This document shows, piece by piece, positions 36,433 through 43,158 of a DNA stretch of 64,000 nt. The translations under genes and the position numbers were made by a program. Positions within the stretch are counted from its first letter, which is position 1; every line of letters starts with the position of its first letter. The notes under the pieces were generated by a model. It was not told the DNA's origin. It did not search any database and saw only the letters and a program-made list of their open reading frames with translations. The stretch is from positions 2,728,001 through 2,792,000 of the forward strand of contig NZ_CP029191.1 in the NCBI RefSeq assembly GCF_008642335.1, read 5' to 3'. This DNA comes from Streptomyces venezuelae (lineage in GTDB: Bacteria; Actinomycetota; Actinomycetes; Streptomycetales; Streptomycetaceae).

Positions 36433-38301
36433 TCACAGGTGGCGGCGTCGGGCAGTGACGTGCCGGTCGTACTCTTCCCTGGCCTTGACCGCGGACTCGC
36501 GGGTCGCCGTCTCGGCCACGGGCACATCCCACCACGCCTGTGCCGGGGGCGGGCCCGACACTGTGTCTGCCGTTTCCGTCTCCACATAGACACATGTGGG
36601 ACGGTCTGCGCCGCGCGCCTCGCGCAGCGCCCCGCGCAGGTCGCGGACGGTCCCGGCGCGCAGCACCCGCATGCCGAGCGAGGCCGCGTTCGCGGCGAGA
36701 TCGACGGGCAGCGGACCTTCGGTGTACGACCCGTCGGCCGCCCGGTAGCGGTACGCGGTGCCGAACCGCTCGCCGCCCACGGACTCGGAGAGGCCGCCGA
36801 TGGAGGCGTAACCGTGGTTCTGCAGGATGACGACCTTGATGGGCAGGTTCTCCTGGACGGCGGTGACGATCTCCGTCGGGTTCATCAGGTACGTGCCGTC
36901 GCCGACCAGCGCCCACACGGGCCGCTCCGGCGCGGCGAGCGCGACGCCGATGGAGGCGGGGATCTCGTATCCCATGCAGGAGTAGCCGTACTCGACGTGG
37001 TACTGCCGCGGGGAGCGCGTCCGCCATAGTTTGTGCAGGTCGCCGGGGAGCGAACCGGCGGCGTTGATGATCACGTCGTCGTCCGTCACGACCTCGTCGA
37101 GGACGCCGAGGACCTGCGCCTGAGTGGGGCGCACGTCCACGTCGTCCGCCCGGTACGCGGCCTCGACGCGCCGCTCCCACCGCTCCTTCCCGTCCCCGTA
37201 CTCGGCGACGTACGCGGCCTCGACACCGTGCCCCCGCAGCGCCTCCGTGAGCGCTTCGAGCCCGGCGCGCGCATCCGCGATCAGGGTGGCGCCCGCCATC
37301 TTGTGGCCGTCGAAGGGCGCGATGTTGAGGTTGAGGAAGCGGACGTCCGGCGCCTCGAAGAGGGTGCCGGACGCGGTGGTGAAGTCGCTGTAGCGGGTGC
37401 CGACGCCGATCACGAGGTCGGCGGTGCGGGCCAGGTCGTCGGCGGTCGCCGTGCCGGTGTGGCCGATGCCGCCGACGTCAGCCGGGTGGTCGTGGCGCAG
37501 CGAGCCCTTGCCCGCCTGGGTGGAGGCGACGGGGATGCGGGTGGCGTCCACGAACTCCCGCAGCGCGTCCTCGGCGGCGCTGTGGTGGACGCCGCCGCCC
37601 GCGACGATCAGGGGGCGCCGGGCCGCCCGCACGGCGGCCGCGGCGGCGGCCAGTTCGCGCGGGTCGGGGGCGGGCCTGCGCACGGTCCAGGTCCGCTCGG
37701 CGAAGAACTCCTCCGGCCAGTCGTACGCCTCCGCCTGCACGTCCTGCGGCAGGGCGAGCGTGACGGCGCCGGTCTCCACCGGGTCGGTGAGGACGCGCAT
37801 GGCGGCGAGCGCGGCGGGGATCAGGGCCTCGGGGCGGGTCACGCGGTCGAAGTACTTCGACACCGGGCGCAGGCAGTCGTTGACCGACACGTCTCCGGCG
37901 TACGGGACTTCGAGCTGCTGGAGGACGGGGTCGGCGGGCCGGGCGGCGAAGATGTCGCCGGGCAGCAGGAGGACGGGCAGCCGGTTGACGGTGGCGAGCG
38001 CGGCGCCGGTGACGAGGTTGGTGGCGCCGGGGCCGATGGAGGTGGTGACGGCGTGGGTGGCGAGGCGGCCGTGCTGCCGGGCGTACCCGACGGCGGCGTG
38101 CACCATGGCCTGTTCGTTGCGCCCCTGGTGGAAGGGCATCTCGTCGGCGTACTCCACGAGGGCCTGCCCGATCCCCGCCACGTTGCCGTGTCCGAAGATG
38201 CCCCAGGTCGCGCCGATGAGCCGCTGCCGCGCGCCGTCCCGCTCGGTGTACTGCCGCGCCAGGAAACGGACCAGGGCCTGGGCCGTGGTGAGCCGGGTCA
38301 T
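36433..38301 (-). CDS. iolD: 3D-(3,5/4)-trihydroxycyclohexane-1,2-dione acylhydrolase
   Basis: 622 residues from ATG 38301, which overlaps the iolB stop as ATGA. Thiamine-diphosphate enzyme of the acetolactate-synthase superfamily: N-terminal pyrimidine-binding domain with the catalytic Glu segment (GRNEQAMVHAAVGYARQ), a central domain (RPLIVAGGGVHHS), and the ThDP-binding motif GDGTYLMNPTEIVTAVQENLPIKVVILQNHG. It hydrolytically opens the inosose-derived dione ring to 5-deoxy-glucuronate. Identity is firm from sequence and from its place between iolB and mmsA. Confidence 0.95.
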   Translation of the reverse strand: MTRLTTAQALVRFLARQYTERDGARQRLIGATWGIFGHGNVAGIGQALVEYADEMPFHQGRNEQAMVHAAVGYARQHGRLATHAVTTSIGPGATNLVTGAALATVNRLPVLLLPGDIFAARPADPVLQQLEVPYAGDVSVNDCLRPVSKYFDRVTRPEALIPAALAAMRVLTDPVETGAVTLALPQDVQAEAYDWPEEFFAERTWTVRRPAPDPRELAAAAAAVRAARRPLIVAGGGVHHSAAEDALREFVDATRIPVASTQAGKGSLRHDHPADVGGIGHTGTATADDLARTADLVIGVGTRYSDFTTASGTLFEAPDVRFLNLNIAPFDGHKMAGATLIADARAGLEALTEALRGHGVEAAYVAEYGDGKERWERRVEAAYRADDVDVRPTQAQVLGVLDEVVTDDDVIINAAGSLPGDLHKLWRTRSPRQYHVEYGYSCMGYEIPASIGVALAAPERPVWALVGDGTYLMNPTEIVTAVQENLPIKVVILQNHGYASIGGLSESVGGERFGTAYRYRAADGSYTEGPLPVDLAANAASLGMRVLRAGTVRDLRGALREARGADRPTCVYVETETADTVSGPPPAQAWWDVPVAETATRESAVKAREEYDRHVTARRRHL

Positions 38302-39110
38302 CGATATCCCTCCGTGTGGTCCGGGTGGAAGCAGATCCGCCACTCCCTCTCCTGCCCCGGTCCCGCCATCACGTTCAGGTAGTACATCGCGTGGCCGGGC
38401 TGGGCGATGGACGGGCCGTGCCAGCCGTCGGGCACAAGGACGGCGTCCCCCGTACGGACCTCGGCGAGGACGTCGGTGCCGCCCTCCCTGGACGGGAAGA
38501 CCCGCTGATAGCCGAAGCCCTCCCGGTCGCCGTGCGCCTCGATCTCGAAGTAGTAGATCTCCTCCAGCTCCGCCTCCACGCCGGGCCGGTGCTCGTCGTG
38601 CTTGTGCGGCGGATACGAGGACCAGTTGCCGCCGGGCGTGATCACCTCGACGGCGATCAGCCGGTCGCAGTCGAAGGCGTCCGCGGACGCGAAGTTACGC
38701 ACCTCGCGTGCGCAGCCGCCGCTGCCGCGGTTCTCGACTGGTACCTCCGGCGCGGAGCCGTAGCGGGCGGGGAGTCGACGCTCGCACTTCGCTCCTGCCA
38801 GGGCGAAGCGGCCTCCCGCGCCGGAGGCGATCTGGATCCGGGCGTCGCGCGGCACGTAAGCGAAGTCGGAGACTCCGCTGAACACGCTCTCGCGGCCCAG
38901 CAGTTCGATGATCCCGTCTGCTGTCTGCACCGTACAGCCGCCGGTCAGCGGGAGCACGATCCATTCACTCTCTCCGGTGGTGAAGGAGTGGGTACCGCCC
39001 GGTTCGAGCTCGACGACGCGCAGCTGCGAGTAGCTCCAACCGGCCCGTTTCGGATCGATGGCGAGGGCATACGGCCCGTCGGCCGCACTCCCTTTCGGTA
39101 CGTACGTCAT
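38298..39110 (-). CDS. iolB: 5-deoxy-glucuronate isomerase
   Basis: 270 residues from ATG 39110. Double cupin of the KduI/IolB family: ELEPGGTHSFTTGESEWIVLPLTGGC in the first barrel and PPHKHDEHRPGVEAELEEIYYFEI with metal ligands His/His/Glu in the second, then VLVPDGWHGPSIAQPGHAMYYLNVMAG. It converts 5-deoxy-glucuronate to 5-dehydro-2-deoxy-gluconate, the substrate of IolC. Overlaps iolD by four bases and starts about 50 bases after the aldolase-like gene. Confidence 0.94.
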   Translation of the reverse strand: MTYVPKGSAADGPYALAIDPKRAGWSYSQLRVVELEPGGTHSFTTGESEWIVLPLTGGCTVQTADGIIELLGRESVFSGVSDFAYVPRDARIQIASGAGGRFALAGAKCERRLPARYGSAPEVPVENRGSGGCAREVRNFASADAFDCDRLIAVEVITPGGNWSSYPPHKHDEHRPGVEAELEEIYYFEIEAHGDREGFGYQRVFPSREGGTDVLAEVRTGDAVLVPDGWHGPSIAQPGHAMYYLNVMAGPGQEREWRICFHPDHTEGYR

Positions 39111-39161
39111 GTGGGTCCTCCCGGGCCTGATCCGCCTCGCCTGCAACAGTCCTGCGCTCGC

Positions 39162-40040
39162 CTACAACAGCCCTACGGCGGTGTCGACCGCCCCCGCCAC
39201 GTCCCCGTCGGGCGGATAGAGCAGCGCCCTGCCCACGACGAGCCCCTGCACGGTGGGCAGTTGCAGGGCGCCACGCCACTTCTCGTACGCCGCCTCCTGA
39301 TCGCCCCCGGTATCGCCGCCCAGAAGAACGGCGGGGAGCGTCGAGGTCTCCATGACGCGGGCCATGTCGTCGGGGTTCTCGGTGACGGGGACCTTCAGCC
39401 AGGTGTACGCGGAGGTGCCGGCGAGCCCGGAGGCGATGGCGATGGAACGGGTGACGGCCTCGGCGCTCAGATCATTGCGGGGCGGTCCGCCCGCCCCGTC
39501 GCGCGCGGTCAGGAACGGCTCGACGAAGACGGGCAGCGCGCGCTCGGCCATGGCGTCGACGACGCGGGCGGCGGAGTGCAGGGTCCGCAGCGAGCCGGGG
39601 TCCTCGTAGTCGACGCGCAGCAGCAGCTTGCCCGCGTCGAAGCCGAGCCGCTCGATGTCCTCGGGCCGGTACCCGGTGAACCGGTCGTCCAGCTCGAAGG
39701 CGGCGCCCGCGAGCCCGCCGCGGTTCATCGACCCCATGACGACCTTGCCGTCGAGTGCGCCGAGCAGCAGCAGATCATCCAGCACATCGGCACTGGCGAG
39801 CACGCCGTCGACCCCGGGCCGCGACAGCGCGAGACAGAGCCGTCCGAGGAGGTCGGCCCGGTTGGCCATGGCAAGCGGATCCCGCCCCACACCGAGGGAA
39901 CCCCGAGCGGGGTGATCAGCGGCGACGATCATGAGCCGCCCACGCCCCGAGAGCAACTCCCGCCGCACACGCCGAGAGGCAGCTTCGGCAACGGCTTCGG
40001 GATGCCGGGCCCGGGTCCGACTGAGTGAGCCGACGTCCAC
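39162..40040 (-). CDS. DeoC/fructose-bisphosphate-aldolase-like (beta/alpha)8 protein of iol clusters (Cgl0159 type)
   Basis: 292 residues from GTG 40040. Frame also permits a GTG at 40172 overlapping the iolC stop, but that would translate two intergenic repeats; GTG 40040 has GGAGGGG nine bases upstream. TIM-barrel features: LMIVAADHPARGSLGVG (strand 2), VDGVLASADVLDDLLLLGALDGKVVMGSMNRGGL, GKLLLRVDYED and LKVPVTENPDD with a likely Schiff-base lysine, then VLLGGDTGGDQEAAYEKWRGAL. This family accompanies iolC in Corynebacterium and Streptomyces and probably supplies the IolJ aldolase step (2-deoxy-5-keto-gluconate-6-phosphate cleavage); no other iolJ is seen here. Confidence 0.85.
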   Translation of the reverse strand: MDVGSLSRTRARHPEAVAEAASRRVRRELLSGRGRLMIVAADHPARGSLGVGRDPLAMANRADLLGRLCLALSRPGVDGVLASADVLDDLLLLGALDGKVVMGSMNRGGLAGAAFELDDRFTGYRPEDIERLGFDAGKLLLRVDYEDPGSLRTLHSAARVVDAMAERALPVFVEPFLTARDGAGGPPRNDLSAEAVTRSIAIASGLAGTSAYTWLKVPVTENPDDMARVMETSTLPAVLLGGDTGGDQEAAYEKWRGALQLPTVQGLVVGRALLYPPDGDVAGAVDTAVGLL

Positions 40041-40044
40041 AAGA

Positions 40045-40139
40045 TCCAGCCCCTCCGGCGTTTGAGGAGAAGGGCCCGGGGCGGAGGCAGATTTCAGCCC
40101 CCCCGGCGTTTGAGGAGCGGGGTCCGGGGCGGAGCCCCG
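40045..40139. repeat. Two copies of a Streptomyces intergenic repeat between iolC and the aldolase gene
   Basis: Copy 1 at about 40045-40087 and copy 2 at about 40094-40139 share CCGGCGTTTGAGGAG, then a G-rich stretch and CCGGGGCGGAG. Copy 2 ends GCCCCG and can fold back on its GGGGC part. I recognise this element as widespread in Streptomyces intergenic regions. Confidence 0.85.
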
Positions 40140-40168
40140 TGTGCGGCCACCCCGGGCGGCGCCCAGAC

Positions 40169-41125
40169 TCACGTGACACCCCCCACTTCCACCACCAAGG
40201 CGACCTCGCCGGCAAACGGCATGGCGGACGAACACTCCAGCCGAGAGGCGACAATCGCCCCCGCCGCGTTGGCGTACCGCATGATGCGCTCCAGATCCCA
40301 GCCCGCGAGCAGCCCGTGGCAGAGCGCCCCGCCGAACGCGTCGCCCGCGCCGAGCCCGTTGAGGACCTTGACCGGCAGGGGCGGGACCTGCGCGATCTCG
40401 CCCGCGCGGTTCATCGCGAGCACGCCGTCGGGGCCCTGCTTGACGACGGCCAGTTCCACCCCGCCGTCGAGCAACGCGTGGGCCGCGGCGAAGGGTTCAC
40501 GCCTGCCCGTGGCGATCTCGACCTCGTCGAGGTTGCCGACGGCGACGGTGGCGTGCGCGAGGGCCGCGGCGTAATGGGGCCGCGCCTCGCCGGGGTCACC
40601 CCAGAACATCGGCCGCCAGTCCAGATCGAAGACCGTGATCCCGCTCCGCGCCCGGTGCGCGAGCGCCGCCAGCGTCGCGGACCGGCTCGGCTCCGCGCAC
40701 AGCCCCGTGCCCGTCATCCAGAAGATCCGCGCCGCGGCGACCGCGTCGAGGTCGAGCTCGTGCTCGTGGATCTCCAGGTCGGGCGCCTTCGGCAGCCGGT
40801 AGAAGTACAGCGGGAAGTCGTCCGGCGGAAAGATCTCGCAGAACGTCACCGGCGTCGGCAGGCCCGCGACCGGCGTCACCCAGCGGTCGTCGACGCCGAA
40901 GTCGCGCAGCGCGCCGTGCAGATACTCCCCGAACGGGTCCTCACCGGTACGGGTGATGACGGCGACGCGGCGGCCGAGGCGGGCCGCGGCGACCGCGACG
41001 TTGCTGGCCGAGCCGCCGAGGAACTTCCCGAACGCGGTCACGTCGGCGAGGGGCACGCCGCTCTGCAGGGGATACAGGTCCACCCCGATCCGCCCCATCG
41101 TGATGACGTCGTACGGACCACTCAC
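40169..41125 (-). CDS. iolC: 5-dehydro-2-deoxygluconokinase (PfkB family)
   Basis: 318 residues from GTG 41125. PfkB signature 1 KFLGGSASNVAVAAARLG and signature 2 with the catalytic Asp, NGLGAGDAFGGALCHGLLAG; ATP-binding region VVKQGPDGVLAM. YDVITMGRIGVDLYPLQSGVPL is the characteristic IolC N-terminus. It phosphorylates 5-dehydro-2-deoxy-gluconate to feed the aldolase step. It is the first gene of the leftward iol operon; the opposite gene across a 137-base promoter region is iolE-like. Confidence 0.94.
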   Translation of the reverse strand: MSGPYDVITMGRIGVDLYPLQSGVPLADVTAFGKFLGGSASNVAVAAARLGRRVAVITRTGEDPFGEYLHGALRDFGVDDRWVTPVAGLPTPVTFCEIFPPDDFPLYFYRLPKAPDLEIHEHELDLDAVAAARIFWMTGTGLCAEPSRSATLAALAHRARSGITVFDLDWRPMFWGDPGEARPHYAAALAHATVAVGNLDEVEIATGRREPFAAAHALLDGGVELAVVKQGPDGVLAMNRAGEIAQVPPLPVKVLNGLGAGDAFGGALCHGLLAGWDLERIMRYANAAGAIVASRLECSSAMPFAGEVALVVEVGGVT

Positions 41126-41201
41126 CCTGTGCGTCCCTTCGCCGGACCCGACGATCGTGTGCCCCCAGGTCTAATCCCGGTCCCGGAACCCTGTCAACAT
41201 T

Positions 41202-41221
41202 TTGTCCTTACATTCGGACCA
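41202..41221. promoter_or_regulatory. Candidate operator in the divergent iol promoter
   Basis: TTGTCC (41202-41207) and GGACCA (41216-41221) are an imperfect inverted repeat with an 8-base A/T-rich spacer. A TTGACA hexamer at 41226-41231 on the plus strand is a possible -35 box for the iolE-like gene. Confidence 0.45.
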
Positions 41222-41262
41222 CTGCTTGACACTCTTCCGAGGCGGCCAGGACGCTGGCTGGC

Positions 41263-42162
41263 ATGACGACGCTGTCTCGCATCCGGATCGGTTCGGCGCC
41301 CGACTCGTGGGGCGTGTGGTTTCCCGAGGACCCGCGGCAGGTTCCGTGGCGCCGCTTCCTCGACGAGGTCGCGGAGTCCGGGTACGAGTGGATCGAGCTC
41401 GGACCGTACGGCTACCTGCCCACCGACCCGGCCGTCCTGACCGACGAGACGGCCCGCCGCGGCCTCAGGGTGTCCGCGGGCACGGTCTTCACGGGGCTGC
41501 ACCACGGACCCGCCGTCTGGGACAGGACGTGGGCGCACGTGGCGGACAACGCGGCGCTCGCGCAGGCCATGGGCGCCGAGCACCTCGTCGTCATCCCGTC
41601 GTTCTGGCGCGACGACAAGACCGGCGAGGTCCTGGAGGACCGCGTCCTCACGCCCGCACAATGGCGCGAACTGACCACCCAGACCGAGCGCCTGGCCCAC
41701 GAGGTCCGCGAGCGCTACGGCCTGCGCGTCGTGGTCCACCCGCACGCGGACACGCACATCGACAGCGAGGAGAACGTCACCCGTTTCCTCGACGCCACCG
41801 ACCCGGACCTCGTCTCGCTCTGCCTGGACACCGGGCACTACGCGTACTGCGGCGGCGACAGCGTCAAGCTCATCGAGACGTACGGCGAACGCATCGGCTA
41901 TCTGCACCTCAAGCAGGTCGACCCGGCCGTCCTCGCCGAGGTGCGGGCCGACGAGGTGCCGTTCGGGCCCGCGGTGGCGCGCGGAGTGATGTGCGAGCCG
42001 CCCGCCGGGGTGCCGGCCCTGGAGCCGGTCCTCGCCGCGGCGCAGAAGCTGGGCGTGGAGCTCTTCGCCATCGTGGAGCAGGACATGTACCCGTGCGACC
42101 TCGGCAAGCCGCTCCCGATCGCCCGCCGTACCCGCGCCTTCCTGCGGTCCTGCGGCGCATAA
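41263..42162 (+). CDS. Inosose dehydratase/isomerase-like TIM-barrel protein (IolE/IolI family)
   Basis: 299 residues from ATG 41263. Xylose-isomerase-like TIM barrel: RIGSAPDSWGVWFPEDPRQVPWRRFLDEVAESGYEWIELGPYGYLP is typical of IolE; metal-ligand segments LRVVVHPHADTHIDSEENV, LCLDTGHYAYCGGD and YLHLKQVDP, and terminal FAIVEQDMYPCD. It most likely dehydrates scyllo-inosose to the dione used by IolD, completing the pathway with the divergent iol genes. An IolI-type isomerase role cannot be excluded from sequence alone. Confidence 0.88.
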   Translation: MTTLSRIRIGSAPDSWGVWFPEDPRQVPWRRFLDEVAESGYEWIELGPYGYLPTDPAVLTDETARRGLRVSAGTVFTGLHHGPAVWDRTWAHVADNAALAQAMGAEHLVVIPSFWRDDKTGEVLEDRVLTPAQWRELTTQTERLAHEVRERYGLRVVVHPHADTHIDSEENVTRFLDATDPDLVSLCLDTGHYAYCGGDSVKLIETYGERIGYLHLKQVDPAVLAEVRADEVPFGPAVARGVMCEPPAGVPALEPVLAAAQKLGVELFAIVEQDMYPCDLGKPLPIARRTRAFLRSCGA

Positions 42163-42402
42163 ATCCACCCCAGGGGCTCGCTGCGGCAACCCACCGCATT
42201 CGTCTCTTCTGTCACAAACAATCCCGTCGTGTCACACATGTCTCACGTACGCGGGTCTTGCGTCACAGAGGGACGACAGTCGCCCCCCAGTGGTCACTCT
42301 GCGTCGTTCACCGGGCACAGGCTGAGTGATCGCCACGCGTCGCGCCCAGCTCCCCCGTCGGCCTCTCCGGCCGCCCTGGGCGCACGCAGGGAGGTGCCAC
42401 TG

Positions 42403-42600
42403 ATGACCGACCGCAGGCTCTGGTCGTACAAGGAGATCGCCGCGCACATCCGTGTGCAGCCCGACACGGTCCGCTCGTACCGCAAGCACGGGCTGCTGCC
42501 CGACCCCGACCACGTGGAGGGCGGCAAGCCCTACTGGTACGCGGACACCGTCCGCGCCTGGGTGGCGGCCAGGCCGGGGAACCGGGGACGCAGGGACTGA
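42403..42600 (+). CDS. Small HTH protein (MerR/AlpA-excisionase type)
   Basis: 65 residues from ATG 42403 with AGGGAGG 7 bases upstream. The whole protein is one winged-helix DNA-binding motif: LWSYKEIAAHIRVQPDTVRSYRKHGLLPDPDHVEGGKPYWYADTVRAWVA. No dimerisation helix or sensor part follows, unlike full MerR regulators. It lies directly upstream of the copper operon but ends before its promoter, so involvement in copper control is possible but the CsoR-type operator makes it doubtful. No phage genes are near. Confidence 0.8.
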   Translation: MTDRRLWSYKEIAAHIRVQPDTVRSYRKHGLLPDPDHVEGGKPYWYADTVRAWVAARPGNRGRRD

Positions 42601-42604
42601 TCCG

Positions 42605-42632
42605 TTGAGAAAATACCCCCTAGGGGTATAGT
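42605..42632 (+). promoter_or_regulatory. Copper-operon promoter with CsoR-type operator
   Basis: TTGAGA (42605-42610) and TATAGT (42627-42632) are a -35/-10 pair with a 16-base spacer. The spacer holds the palindrome TACCCC-CTA-GGGGTA (42614-42628), which matches the G/C-tract operators bound by CsoR copper repressors. No csoR gene is in the window. Confidence 0.8.
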
Positions 42633-42718
42633 CTCGAGTGCGTCAGGAGGTCGCCGGGGTTCCCGGGCCCCCTCAAGCACGCTACGCCGCATACGTACAC
42701 ACCCCCGAGGAGAACGAC

Positions 42719-43039
42719 ATGAGCGCCCAGACCGAGCTCCCGCAGGCCGCGTCCGAGACGACCGGGTCCTGCTGCTCCCCCAGCGGTTCCTGCCACTCCG
42801 ACGACGCCGCCGCTCCGCAGGGCGCCGTCACCACCGTGTACGAGGTGACGGGCATGACCTGCGGGCACTGCGAGGGCGCGGTGTCCGAGGAGATCTCGCA
42901 GCTCGCGGGCGTCACCTCCGTCAAGGCCGTCGCCGCCACGGGCCTGGTCACCGTGGTCTCGGAGGCCCCGCTCGACGAGGCCGCGGTGCGCGAGGCCGTC
43001 GACGAGGCGGGCTACGACCTGGCCGGCGTCAAGGCCTGA
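42719..43039 (+). CDS. copZ: Copper chaperone with HMA domain
   Basis: 106 residues from ATG 42719, preceded by GAGGAG. An unusual Cys/Ser-rich N-terminus (GSCCSPSGSCHSDDAA, Cys18, 19, 25) may bind extra metal. The heavy-metal-associated domain starts near residue 38 with the ligand motif GMTCGHC (Cys48, Cys51) and covers the rest (VTSVKAVAATGLVTVVSEAPLDEAAVREAVDEAGYDL). It carries Cu(I) to the downstream P-type ATPase, about 120 bases away in the same operon. Confidence 0.93.
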   Translation: MSAQTELPQAASETTGSCCSPSGSCHSDDAAAPQGAVTTVYEVTGMTCGHCEGAVSEEISQLAGVTSVKAVAATGLVTVVSEAPLDEAAVREAVDEAGYDLAGVKA

Positions 43040-43158
43040 ACCCGCCGGGCCGCCCCGCACGACCGGCGGCCTGCCGGGTACCCGGGCCCTGGGGTGTCGA
43101 CACCGACACCCCGGGGCCCGCAGCCGTCCCACGACCCCGGAAGCAGTACGAAAGAGTC

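Noticed and set aside
40045..40139. Insertion sequence
   Set aside because: Only two short intergenic repeat copies; no transposase, terminal inverted repeats or target duplication.
42403..42600. Phage excisionase
   Set aside because: The HTH fits, but no integrase or phage gene is nearby; a small stand-alone HTH protein is the safer call.
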